From: Thamnaconus septentrionalis
Lineage: Eukaryota; Chordata; Actinopteri; Tetraodontiformes; Monacanthidae
DNA length: 64,000 nt
Direction of reading: 5' to 3'
NCBI GenBank assembly: GCA_009823395.1
Contig: CM020513.1
Location: 7,259,001 to 7,323,000, forward strand
The position numbers and the translations under genes are program-made. Below the pieces are notes generated by a model. The model had not been told where the DNA came from. It was given only the letters and a program-made list of their open reading frames with translations, and made no database searches. This document shows positions 12,655 through 24,335 of the stretch, piece after piece; position 1 is the first letter of the stretch, and each line of letters opens with the position of its first letter.

Positions 12655-12760
12655 ATGGTCCCTGAACGCTTCACCGTAGTGCCTGAACGCCTTCCCATGG
12701 CCCCTCAACACCCCACCGTGCTCCCTGAACGCCTCACCGTGGACACTGAACGTCGCTACC
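12655..12760. repeat. minisatellite of about 27 bp, CCTGAACGCCTCACCGTG type
   Basis: Four diverged copies of a unit resembling CCTGAACGCCTCACCGTGG lie head to tail. They give a repetitive minus-strand frame that is not otherwise supported as a gene. Confidence 0.75.
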
Positions 12761-13136
12761 TGCCTGTGTGTTGCAACGATAAGCTCCACCCACACCAGCC
12801 GCTGCCGCTGCGTCCGGATCCCAGGCAGCATTCCAGAGCGTGCAAACGCTCAAGCAGCATCCGGCCAGAAGTCCCATAGGTCCTGACCGCCTCGCTCAGA
12901 GTATCAAAATGTTTTTACCCGCTTCGTCCCTGAAAAAAAAAAAACGCGGGTGTGGTGGAAGATCAAGATCTCACCTGTGCTGCTGCACTCCTGCCTTACA
13001 GGGGGCGGTCCGGGCGGCGAGGAGGGCGGGGTGTCTTGGTGGGAGGAGGGAAGGGAGGGGGTCACAGCAGGACCCAGAGTCCTGAGTGGCTTCCTGCAGG
13101 CAGTGTGGAGGTCCAGAGGAGCCTGCAGGCTTTTAT

Positions 13137-13140
<4 letters not shown>

Positions 13141-13190
<50 letters not shown>

Positions 13191-13191
13191 T

Positions 13192-13223
<32 letters not shown>

Positions 13224-13279
13224 CCACAACACAGTGATTAGAGAGAGAGGGAGGGGCAAGCTGGGGGCAAGACACACAC

Positions 13280-13323
<44 letters not shown>

Positions 13324-13377
13324 GGTTTAAATCCCTGAGCTGCTCTCAGGTCTGATCCTCAACTCATCCTCAGACAG

Positions 13378-13428
<51 letters not shown>

Positions 13429-13440
13429 CGTGCGTGTGTG
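13141..13440. repeat. compound (GA)n and (TG)n microsatellites
   Basis: Purine-only (GA)n blocks at 13141-13221 and 13282-13325 are separated by a short unique stretch, then followed by (TG)n at 13380-13440. The long homopurine strand could form triplex (H-DNA). Arg-Glu repeat frames crossing it are artefacts. Confidence 0.95.
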
Positions 13441-13558
13441 CGTTTTCACAGCGTAAGAGCACAACAACATGTCACATGACTGCCAACATGTTGACTAGAG
13501 CAGGTCTGAAAGTTGACAACCTGAACAGCCACAAGGTGGCGGCTCTGAGATCATACCG

Positions 13559-13607
<49 letters not shown>

Positions 13608-14673
13608 CACAATCATCGTCTTCACCTTCATCACAATCATCATGATCATCATCATACACAGCCTGAATTCTCCCAGTCATAAATTTATCGGACCAATCAC
13701 CTTCCAGTCAGGGGAAGGGGGTGGAGCTACAGTCAGGAACAGGAAGTTGCTGTTGTCTACACAGCGTTAACAGTGTCAGCATGGACTGTTCGCAGTAGTT
13801 CAGTCCATGCCATTAGAGCGTAGTTTGACTCCGCCCACCGCCACCGAACCCACCAATGGGGAGCCTCTCTGCAGGCCCGCTGGTTCTTCCAGCGTGTGAA
13901 AGGCTCCAGGAAGTTTCTCCCCCCTCAGAACGTCGTGGTGCTGGAGCCGCACGAATCACGGCGAGCCAGCACTTAGCCATGGCCCCTGGCTGGGATTCCA
14001 GTGGTTAACCACAGGTTTATACCAGCGGAGGACAAAAGTCTGGCTGCAGCTGACGCCTGTTGCATCGACACACTCACAGTTTTGCTGAACGCTCGGCGCC
14101 GTGTTTACTCTCCTTCCTTCGGAGCAGCAAACACTCGGGGGTTTATTTGTGGAAAGGTTCAGTTGTGGGAGAAACTTCCTGCTGCTCCTCATCACCCTTA
14201 TGATGCCTCCTCTCATCAGCCGGCCTCCGTTTAAACAGCCAATCAGCTCAGTGATAACACACCGCAGCGCCACCTACAGGTTCAGAAAAGGCACTCTCTC
14301 TTGTTTATTTGGGTTCCCGCTTCATCTCAGAATTTTTTTGAAGCCGTCCCTCTTCGTTCTCACTGTTGCAGCGGCAGTGATGCAGCCTGATCTTGTAACA
14401 TTTTACCTGTCTGGCCTCCTACTGCAGGAAGAGTTCCTGTCTCCGTGGTTTCCTGCGTCTTCCACGTTAATGAGTCGGTTCGAGGTGTTTTTCACTATGC
14501 CGACTCCTCCTGTTCCTTTAGCTCTTAAGCAAAACTAGCGAGACGCTAGTTAGCGACAGTAGCAGCTGCTTTATGAGCCGCTTCAGTTTTTCTGACGCAC
14601 TGATTTAACAACCGACTGGTTTTCTGCCTGGGTTTAAATGACAAGTAGTCTCTCACATGTGGTGCAGGATAGC

Positions 14674-14724
<51 letters not shown>

Positions 14725-16773
14725 TGATCTTCTCTCTGAACTCATCAGGTACAATTTTCTCTAATTTGCTCCCTGATCCCACTGTGCAATTTACTCCTTT
14801 TGAAACAAAACATGCGCGCACGTGCGTGCACATAAGTGCACACACACGTATGCACACACACAGGGGTGCCGTGTCAGTGCCAGCGGAAGGCTGGGGTTGC
14901 AGTGCACGATGGGTGTGTAATTAGATCGTGAGGTCACAGCGGTGAAGCTGATGGGACGGAGTGACGGACTGTTGATTGTTTTTGTTGTTTTTTTTTGTTT
15001 CCTCTGAGGTTTTTAAACTGATATCTCATTGGACGGAAGGTCGAGGTCACATGGTGAGGCTGAATATTTTTCTGTTTCAGCAGCGTTTTATTACCCGCCT
15101 TGTTTATCCGTCTTCGTTTGAGCGGAAGAAACCCACCCGAGAGAGGCGCTGCACAGTACGTGTGAGGTGAGGACCTCCTTCCTCCACGGCAGAAGTTCAG
15201 CTTCAAAAGTTCAGCCGCTCAGAAGGTCCTGTTGCGGTCAAATTCTATAGGTTCTAAATAGCAGGAGCTGGGGTTACTATGTTAGCATGCCAGCAGCTTT
15301 ATTAATGCTTCACTCAGTAAAATTTGTCAGTTTTGTGTCTTCTGCTTTTTGTCATAAATAGTATCATCAGAATTTTCTTTTCAATCCAGCAGCACCACCA
15401 GCTTGTTCATGTTCCCGGGTGACCGTCATGTGACCTTGCACCAAGTGTGTCTGATCTCAAGAGTTGTGTAACCAAGTTTACTCTTCTTCCTTCCTGTTTA
15501 TTGATGCGGTCTGACGGTTTCATCTCTCCATCCTGCAGCCAGGGGGGGAAAACAGCCACTGTTGACCTTTGACCTCCAGAGTTTGACGTCTCACTCTGAT
15601 TCCCCGCCCTTCAACTGAACAGGACAGGTGGACATGGTTCCAGACCCTGGAACCAGGAACCAGACTGAATGTTAAGCTCAGAGCCTGCATGGAGGTCCTG
15701 GTCCAACGTGTACCCTCAGAAGGTTCCGGAAGCTGCAGGGTAGCGAATGAGGAACCACTGCGTGCAGTTTATTCAAGGAGAAGAGGCAAAAAAATAAAAT
15801 CACCTGAAAATGAGTCACGCCAGGATCCAGGATCTCCCTCCAGTGACAACCACCACCTTCATCCAGAGAGGTGGCCCTAAGCCCACACCTTGCTCACCTG
15901 TTGGTTCCTAATAAAAGATTGTGGCACGAAGGCTCCAGAAAAATGTTCCAATATGCGAAAACAAACAAACTTCCCACCTCTTCCAGGGAAAGTGTGGCGT
16001 CACCATGGTCTCCAGAAGACAGGTGTGGCTCGTCAGGTTGCAGAGTTGCACAACTAATGTGCAACACTGGCAAGGCAGCAGCTTGTTCCAGCAGGGGACA
16101 CGCCCACTAAACCATCCAGGTTTAATTTGAACCACACTTAAATCCAACATGATGCACATTGCTGGCTATTTAACTGCAGAACACGAAGGGTTTGTATACC
16201 TATTTTATTATCTTGTAATATTATATCTCTCTATATATCTTATAGTATTTTGTAAAATATTGTTTTATTTATTGTTATTTTCTTCATTTCTTTTTATGTT
16301 CCCGAGAGTGCTGGTGCTGCCGAGCACCGCCCGTCCAGCAGATGGCGCCCTACACGACTGCCCATTTGGTCAAATGCCAAGGACTCTACTTTGAAGGTTT
16401 GGGTGCTGACTCCTCAGTCGATTGATTTGATTGATTCAAATGATTTAAATGATTCAGAATGCTGACTGTGAGTGAACGTGATGTCACGGCTCTTCCTGAA
16501 TCCAGAGAGAGAGCTGACAGGGCGCTGATGACTGAGCTGCTTCTCTTGTCACTTGTCATCATGATCCCATAATAAGACGGATTTATTCGGCAGCCCAGTT
16601 CACAGCAACGCTACAACACATTACATAGGAGGTGCAGGAGGGCATAGGAGGCGGTAGAGAGCAGCTCAGTCGGATGGATGTTTTACAACCACAAAAAAAA
16701 ATGCATTTTATGTTTTACGCTTGGAAAAAAAATCAACTCTTGAAGCTGGAAACCTGCAGCTGCACAACCGGAA

Positions 16774-16821
16774 ACTCCACCCGCAGTGACATCACATTTG
16801 TGATGTCACTGCGGGTGGAGT
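16774..16821. repeat. 48-bp near-perfect palindrome (hairpin)
   Basis: The arm ACTCCACCCGCAGTGACATC (from 16774) is followed, after a TTT-type loop at 16797-16798, by its exact reverse complement ending at 16821. The arms are 23 bp without a mismatch. The flanks are ordinary unique sequence with no obvious target duplication. It could be a MITE relic or a transcribed hairpin. Confidence 0.9.
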
Positions 16822-17299
16822 ATTAATTAATTGCACTGCTGTCAAAAGTTGAGACCATAAATCATAAATGAGGAGCTGCCGCCTCACGGTCTCCTCCATC
16901 CTTGAACCAATCAGAGAGCAGCTGCACTCTGATTAGCCGGAGAAATGACTGTGATTTAAGACTTTATTACGCCGACACACGCATACCAACATGCGCTCAT
17001 CACAACAATCAAACACATGGTTTAAGTTAAGGGAGCTGTTTAAACACAAGTTTACGAGTTAAAATGCTGACGACTTGAAAAGATTCATTAAAATAATACA
17101 ATTACAGTAATTGTATTCCAAATTTTACATTTCGCCAGTGACTCTGTGGACTCATAAATCCTTGAGAACTGTCCGTTTCTTCGCTTTTATTGTTGCATCC
17201 AGATGTGGGAATCAAGATTAATTTCATCTAAAAAAAACAAAAACAAAAAACAAAACTGAAATTAGACCACTGCGATCATTTTAGAAATATCGTTGTCGA

Positions 17300-19112
17300 C
17301 TAAAGAATCAGACACTTGATGAGCAGGCAGAGTCCCAGGAACAGCACCACGCAGAGGCAGGAGAAGTGAAGCGACAAGATGCGCAGGACCAGGTCTCCCA
17401 GCAGGCCGGACTCCCTGGGCGGACCCAGTGGCGGAGGTAGCGGGGCGCAGGGCGGAGCCTGAAGCGGAGCCTGGGGCATCTCACAGGACACGCCCGCCCA
17501 GCCCTGGTAGCACTGGCAGGTGAACTTGTGCCTCATGTCCAGGATGTCGTGGTGGTTGAGGTGGCCGCTGAGGTGGAAGCGGCGCCCCCTGGAGATGGTG
17601 AAGTAGCGAGGGTTGAGGTGCAGCTGCGCCCCAGAGTCCAGGCTCTTGCGGATGCACCTGCCGTTCTTCTTGCAGAGCGCCTTGCTGCATAGCTTAGCGG
17701 CCGAGGTGACGTTGATGACGTAGTGTCCCAGCGGCCCGTCAATGTACTTCTTCACTGCCAGGCAGTTCCTCTGGAGGATGGTGGGGGTCAGGGAAGCAGA
17801 GGGGGAGGGGCAATAAGCAGGGCATGAGACTGGAGCAGGTCGTGGTGACGGATCAGACTCTCTGGGTTTAAACTACTGCTCTTGTCTGATGATTTCAAGC
17901 CAACAGTGTGAAGAAGAAATACAACAGGTGAATCAGGAGAGGGAATAAAAGATCCTCTGATCTTCAACCGGCTTCAACCTTACCTGAGAACGGGCGTACT
18001 CAGATGATCCCCACAGCACTACCCCTGACGCTCCCAGGGCGGCGCTCTCCCCAATGGTGTGGACCAGGTCACTCTGTAACAGAAGACCCCATTTCAGCCC
18101 ACCACCACCACCACCAAACAACACTACCATGCCAGTACTGAAGTTCCGGAGCCACCATGAGCAGTGGCGAAGGACTCACCTGTGAGAGAACGGCAAAGGT
18201 GTAGGCGTAGAAGGGCCTGGAGTAGACAAAGACAGGCAGCGTGAGGTCGGGCCGGGCGATGGAGGCGATCCTCATAGCCTCCTTCACTCGATAGTGGACG
18301 AATTTGACGGTGTTGGCGGAGGATTTGAGCTCATGGTCCAGGTAGATGGAGGGGTAGAGGGCGGTGCTCTCCTTCCACAACCACATCAGGTGGTCATTGC
18401 GGACGTGCTCCACATTGGGACACTCGCCTGTGTAACGCTGCGGCTGCTGCTTGTAGCCATAGTTGTAGCAGTCAGGAAACAGGTAGAAGCCCCACAGACC
18501 GTCGGGCCGCCGACCTTTGGCCAGGGCCAAGGTCAGGTTCATGTAGGCCAAGCCGCTCCTCTCGAAACTCTCCTTGGCCTCCTTCTCCACTTTGCTCTCT
18601 GGCCAGTTTGGGTGCTGCCTCCGAATCTGATCCTTGGACTTGTTGCGGTAGATGACCTTTGAGCCCCAGTTCCGGACCCACTGAGGCCTCCAGTTCTCCC
18701 AGTCGATGACGCCGAGGCCTCGGAAGTCCTTGAAGGGGATGAGCTTGTCAATGTCAGCGCGGGCCTTGCTGAGGTGCTTGGAGAGACTCTGGTTCTGCGG
18801 CAGCCCCCCATTGACAGGGGCGCCGGAGCTGGAGTAGTACGGGTAGTGTCCCAAGTGGCTGTGGTAGAAGATGGTGACGTTGGGTCCGCTGAGGGTCTCA
18901 TTGAGGTTGGCAACGATGTCAAAGACACTGAGATCCAAATCCACCTGGAACCGCAGCCGGCAGGACTCGGTGGGAGCGTTCCACACCACCACAAATGGCC
19001 GGTGTGGGATCAGAGGCGCCCGAGTGGGCTTCTTCTGCTCGGCCTGAACCTGGGCGGAGCTGAGCCCCAACCCCAGCGCCAGCACCAGGAGGCAGAACTC
19101 CGTCAGCGCCAT
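17300..19112 (-). CDS. hyal6: hyaluronidase, HYAL6-position paralogue
   Basis: Third family 56 hyaluronidase and the one nearest wasl. Coding exons: complement(18180-19112), complement(17984-18073), complement(17300-17770), in phase, 497 residues. The start is the ATG at 19112, which opens a clean signal peptide (MALTEFCLLVLALGLGLSSA). The upstream in-frame extension has no ATG. An out-of-frame ATG lies 20 nt upstream. The catalytic motif GLGVIDWENWRP gives D137 and E139. The 90-nt exon carries HTIGESAALGASG. The EGF-like end (CQCYQGWAGVSC) is followed by a Pro-rich hinge and a ~25-residue very hydrophobic tail (LHFSCLCVVLFLGLCLLIKC), so GPI or membrane anchorage is likely. Motifs are mixed between HYAL2, SPAM1 and HYAL4. 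The name comes mainly from position next to wasl, where mammals carry HYAL6/HYALP1, and is tentative. Confidence 0.85.
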
Positions 19113-20873
19113 GATCCCTGGTTCCTCATGTAGCAATTAGTGATCCTGCAGATGGAGAGAAAAAAACAAGAAGCAAGTTTCGAGCTTGACTGAGCAGAAA
19201 CAATCAGGCCCACGCAACCCAACAGCACACAAAGCTCTTGTGTTCCCACGACAACACGTTGTTCATCTCTTCAACACTCATTAAAACTATTCCAGCAGCC
19301 AGCAGAGACTTTCACTGCTCCACAGGTCACCCTGATGATTCCCTCCCCTGAGGACCTTTGGACCCACTGGGTCACCAGGTGGAGACTGATCTTCTCCCTG
19401 ACAAGCATTCTCTTCACACTTCCACTGCATGTCTTTGCTCAGACTAGAGTCACTTCCACCTTTGCTCCTCTAGCTCTAGTGCCTCAGTTCCTGGCTAATT
19501 CCTCCTGCCACCGCCGACTCTCACACAACTAATTCATGTTCCAGCTCCTGCATTCTTAAGGGAAATCATTGGGAGCCGGCGCTGTGGAAAATATCCCATC
19601 ATTCTCTTTGTGGTAGCGGAAAAAAGCCTTGGTGGGCTTCGTTCATCTGTGCGGTCGTGGCTCTGGGCCACGTTCTATGGTGACTCCCGACGAGCCTGAG
19701 AACCATGTGATGCAAGCAGAGGTCCTGGATGTGGAACAGTGAGGAGGAGGAGGAGAAGGAAGTGGCGTAGGAGAAGAGATAAACATTCCAAAAGCTTCAG
19801 TGAGAGTTTGCTCTTATAACCTCGACAGCGGCGCCAAGTCAAACACAGTGCGGTGAAGCCACTCTGGCGGCCCAACCAAACCAGCTCCTGGGGCTCTGCA
19901 ACCACAAGAAAGACCCTCTGAAACCAAATGTCCAGGTTCCAAACTGTCGGGGGAGCAGCGTGATGGTGGTGGACAGACACAGAAACACAAAAACCAATGA
20001 ACCTGACTAACAGGTTCCAGATGGAGAAACCATGGAGAGATCCTGAGGTCAGGAGGTATCACTCTGATTTGGACCACAGCACCGATAACTGTAACCACTA
20101 ATGATGATTAGGTTCAAGTAATCAGGGCCTGAGGAGTTGAAACCAGCACAGAGCTCCTTCATTACTGCTTAGTTCATATCTGCAGCTTCTCAAACTCTCC
20201 GGCCTGTTGGTGGGTTTATGGTTCCAGTTCTGGTTCTGGTTCTAGTGCTTTGATTCATGGCCAGTGGAATGTGGAAAATATGAACCCAGCCGTTGGTAGG
20301 CAGTTAATGATGTAGTTTTCAGGAACTGTTATAGCTGTGGGAAATAGAGCCTTGGTCCCACCGTCAGAGTTGGTCTCTCCTCCTCATCATGAAGGTCTCA
20401 GCTTAGTTGAACATCTCTCCTCAGTCACGTGATGTTTCACGGCCACCCACCTGCCTTTGGTTGTCAGATACATGTTTAAAGCAGCACCAAACACTTGGCA
20501 AAGTTTCCAATTGTTCCTGTTCCGTTATTTGAAGATCATCAGCGCTTCACCACATACACTTCCTCAAACGGTTCCTCCAGCAGTGAAGTTCTTGACCCTG
20601 ATCTGGTTCTGGAGACACAAGTCCTTCAGGATCGGCCTTCTGGTTGATTGATTGATGGAGGTGCTGAGGTCCATTCTGATTGGTCTTGTTTTCCAGGTGC
20701 ATCCTCAGGAGCTGCTGGTCACAGTAGTTACAGTAGATTTCACCTCACAAACCCCAAAGCTCTATCGTCACCTGACCTAGAAATCACAAGTACTACAACT
20801 TTTTTTTTTTTTTAACTGCTGTCACCTGTAACATCAGCCATAATTAGTGGGAGTGTTGAAGACGAGGACCTAC

Positions 20874-20960
20874 CTTCACTCCCTGCTGCAGCTCCGTGGA
20901 TGGAGGCCTGCTCGCTGCTCCCCCCGACACAGCAGAGAAACCGGGACAGCGAGGCCTCTC
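20874..20960 (-). other. candidate non-coding first exon of the HYAL6-like gene
   Basis: On the minus strand this GC-rich piece ends GGGAGTGAAG followed by GTAGGT, a strong donor. It would splice to the acceptor at 19147, 34 nt upstream of the start codon. This is an inference from splice signals only. Confidence 0.35.
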
Positions 20961-23342
20961 ATTGTCAGCGTGGCACCGCCCCTTCCTCACTCATTAACTC
21001 ATTAGTGCTTTTTTTATTGGCCGCAGCAGCAAAGCTCTGATGGTGCCTCATGACCATCTTCATGGAAGGTGTCTGGGGTCTGTTGAGGAGGTCCAGGTTT
21101 TGGAATCACCCGTTCCCTTGCAACTCAGCTCTGGTCTGACCTTAAATTGACGAATCTAATGAAAATCCTGCTTTTATTTTGATGTATTTGAACGGAGGGC
21201 AGCATCGTACTGGTGAACACATCAACACAAGAAGTGAATTGAAAACGGTGACGTGTAAATGTGCCAGAGAGTACGGCGTTAGTGAGCTGATGGGCGCTAA
21301 CTCTGCTGACTCCCATAATTTGACGGCCGCCACCCGGGCACTTCCAGCTGAGAAAACATTATCATTACGAGGCGCGAGAAAAACTGCCTCCATCTCTGCA
21401 TCAGCACTGTAGAAAAGTCCTGGATTATCAGGCCGCGGCTGCACAAACAAGAGTATCGCACCTTCCAACAGCTGACGGTGGGACAATCCAGCCTAGTGCC
21501 CACTGTGTGTTAGCTTAGTGAAACTGCTGAGGCCACTGGAGAGGTCGGAACCGGCCCGACCCTTCAGGAAACCTGCCAATGGCGGAAAAATTCTGCTGAC
21601 CTTCTGATCCTCAAGCTCAGACACACACACCTGCAAACACACTGCATCCTTAAGAACGTCCTAGCTTCATCACCTTTGATCAGACCTGTCCTGTCAGCAT
21701 CCATCTGAGGACAGGGGGGCGCAGCTACAGCCCGACTTTAGCTGCGGTTAGCTATTGCTATTGACCAATAAAACTGAAGTGGCTTGGCGGTCCAGAAACG
21801 TGGCATCATGGAGCCTCGCGAGGTCGCAGAGTGGCGCCAGAGGGCAACAGGAAGAAGCAGAGGGAGATTTCACACCCCCAATATGGCGGCCCATACATTT
21901 CAGTGTAGTTGTCAGCTTGTTTGCGAGCGCATACGCCGAAACAGTTTTTTGCTTAGGGGTTACTTCCGCATAATGCGGCCCCAATAGAGCAAGTATCAGG
22001 ACTGTCAATTCCCATCATGCCTCTGTAAGTCACATGAACGAGTTGAGACACAGCAGCACAAACAGCGGCGTGATGTCACCCTGGGAATATAAAACTCTTT
22101 TCCTGGAATTTTTTTGGTCTTTATAAAATATTTTTAGGAAGATTAAAAGTCCATGGCTTTAAAATGTAAAATAGAAAGATTTATCATGAACCATGTTTCA
22201 GGTCAGAGGTCGTCCTATCAACCTTTATTTTTTGTATTGTGGTCTGTGAGGACTGGTATCCAGTTCTTATAATACAACCAGCCAACTGTCCAGACTCAGT
22301 GTTAAATACCAACCAACCACACCAGCTTGTAAAAGAGATTTATATCTCTTTTCCCTGGTTAAAAAAGGTCAAATAAATAAATAGAAAAGCAGAGAGCAAA
22401 ACTGCTTCAAGTCAGGGCCAGACTGTGTGTGCAGCCGTTGAACCTGGTGTGTCTGATCCAGGCTGGAGACACAGGAAACACCCCAGACAGGCTGCAGGAC
22501 TCCCATCACGCACCCCAGACAGGCTGCAGGACTCCCATCATGCACCAGGTGACAGTGAGGCAGCCAGTCTGAGGGACTCTGGGAAGGAAGGAGACCGAAG
22601 GAGAGAGAAGAGCAGCAGCATCAGACCTGAGAAGATTCACTGAGGGACAGTTATAGCAAACAGTCAGACAATCACACAGGTGCAGCAGCAGCTTCATCTA
22701 ATCACCTGAAAGAGTTTGGATGCTTTTAGCTTCAAGTTGTGGACACAAAATAATGTTGAAAACACTGTCAAAGTAATGTTCTCTTCTCCAACATTTTCTC
22801 TTCTTCAGTAGTTGATGGCAAGAGCTTCTAGAGCAGCATAAGATCAATCTGGAGAGGAGATGTGAGCACGTCAAACCCTCCTGAACACATCACTCCAGTC
22901 CATGGCTGCAAAAAGCAAGATTGAAGTTTATTATTTTTCCAGCAGATTTCTGTGGCTTTCTCTCCACTCTAGCTGACCGCAACAGCAGCAGCAGGTGATA
23001 TTCTGCCAACTAACTTTTCACTTCGAACTCTTAGCTAAACAGTTTTGATGAAAAACAGCAGCTCCGAAAACCTCAAACACTTCAGTGGACATATACTGAC
23101 CCCTGGTGGATGAACAGGTACATGTCTTCTAGAACGTCCTGCGATGATGACATAAGTTCAACACTTACTTCCAGAGGAGAACCAAGTAGAGCAAGCAGCG
23201 GGTAAGGAGAAAAACACTGAAGTGTGAAAAATGATTTGATAAATTCTAATATTAAGAGTTAATTGAAAGAACATTGATTGTCCTGGTACATGTTGCCTTT
23301 TGGTTCGCAGCTTCTTCTTCTCTCCCGCCAGCTCAGCCGTAA

Positions 23343-23424
<82 letters not shown>

Positions 23425-23563
23425 CAGTTAAATAGTCGTAAAAAAATAAATCGTGAACGTTGTAATAGAGAGGCATTTATACACATTAACATAATTTAAC
23501 ATCAATACAAATATAAAAAGATCAAAATGAATAAATAAGACTAATGACATCACATTTCGTACA

Positions 23564-23609
<46 letters not shown>

Positions 23610-23739
23610 TTCTTTTTTTTTCTTGTTTCCGCTTTGCTTTATTTTGAAATCTATTTTGAAACGGGACATCACAACAAGCCCCCCTCCCGTTTTCCTACCC
23701 CTCCCCTCTTCTCCCCCCCAAGCTCCCATGTCGGACTGA

Positions 23740-24335
23740 ACCATTTCTATTTTCCCAGTTGCGTCGCCGTTTAGCCGCCCAGTGGCAGAAATACACGCCG
23801 CTGGAGCTGCGGTGGTTTTTGACTCGGTGGTTCTGGACTCGGGGTCTTGATCTCCCTGCGGTGGTTGCGGTCCTGCTGCAGCCACACTGCGGTGACAGCC
23901 TGGGCTCGGTGCGGTCCTCCCCGGTTCTCCCCCGCTCCCGGTGGTCTCTTCCGGCCCGCTGCCATATTGCTCTGCTGCTCTCCGCTGCGGCTCCCTGTCC
24001 TCCTCCTCCTCCTCCTCCTCCTCCTTCTTCTCCTTCCTCCTCCTGCCGGAGTTTCCCTTTAGAGTTGCGGTCGTGCTCTGCTTCCAGCTCCGGGACCAGA
24101 CCAGACCAGACCAGACCCCCTCCCAGCAGCACCCGGAGGACCGTCGGTTCTTCCCCCACCCAAGCGGGCCGGAGCCAGTCGGTCCGGGAAGACGCCCGCC
24201 GCCCTGCGCCCTCTAACCGGGAGACTGGCCGAGATGATCCGGGTGCAGGCCCTGGCGGCCGAAGCCCGCCTGCATTCCCGCTGATCGGGGGAAACCGCGT
24301 CGTTTGGGGCTTCACCGCGACACCAGGACCCGAAC
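23740..24335 (+). promoter_or_regulatory. CpG-rich wasl promoter and 5' untranslated region
   Basis: The GC content and CpG density jump at about 23750 and continue into the first coding exon. It contains a (TCC)n tract at 24000-24030 and a tandem CCAGA repeat (four units) at 24094-24117. No TATA box stands out. Such CpG-island promoters suit a widely expressed cytoskeletal gene. Confidence 0.6.

Larger units (their letters stand above)
9912..17299. other. intergenic, HYAL4 to HYAL6-like; repeats only
   Basis: No protein-coding exon recognised in over 7 kb. Contents include an (AT)n/(GT)n tract at 11075-11158, a poly-C run near 11381, a degenerate CAGGGACCAGGGAT-type minisatellite at about 12165-12355, a CCTGAACGCCTCACCGTG-type array at about 12655-12760, (GA)n at 13141-13315, (TG)n at 13380-13440, (ATC)n at 13560-13605 and (TG)n at 14675-14724. 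A near-perfect palindrome lies at 16774-16821. The stretch next to 17299 is probably the 3' untranslated region of the HYAL6-like gene, with a minus-strand AATAAA near 17182. Confidence 0.6.
19113..24335. other. divergent intergenic between HYAL6-like and wasl
   Basis: About 5 kb between the two start codons. Minus-strand bases 19113-19146 are untranslated exon after an acceptor (CATCTGCAG). Further right there are: a possible non-coding first exon near 20874-20960; two direct copies of a 32-bp unit (CCCCAGACAGGCTGCAGGAC...) at about 22482-22545; (TAA)n at 23342-23421; (AC)n at 23570-23607; and the GC-rich wasl promoter. No other gene was recognised. Confidence 0.55.

Noticed and set aside
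12904..13682. Arg-Glu, Ser-Leu and poly-His/poly-Asp frames
   Set aside because: Translations of (GA)n, (TG)n and (ATC)n microsatellites.
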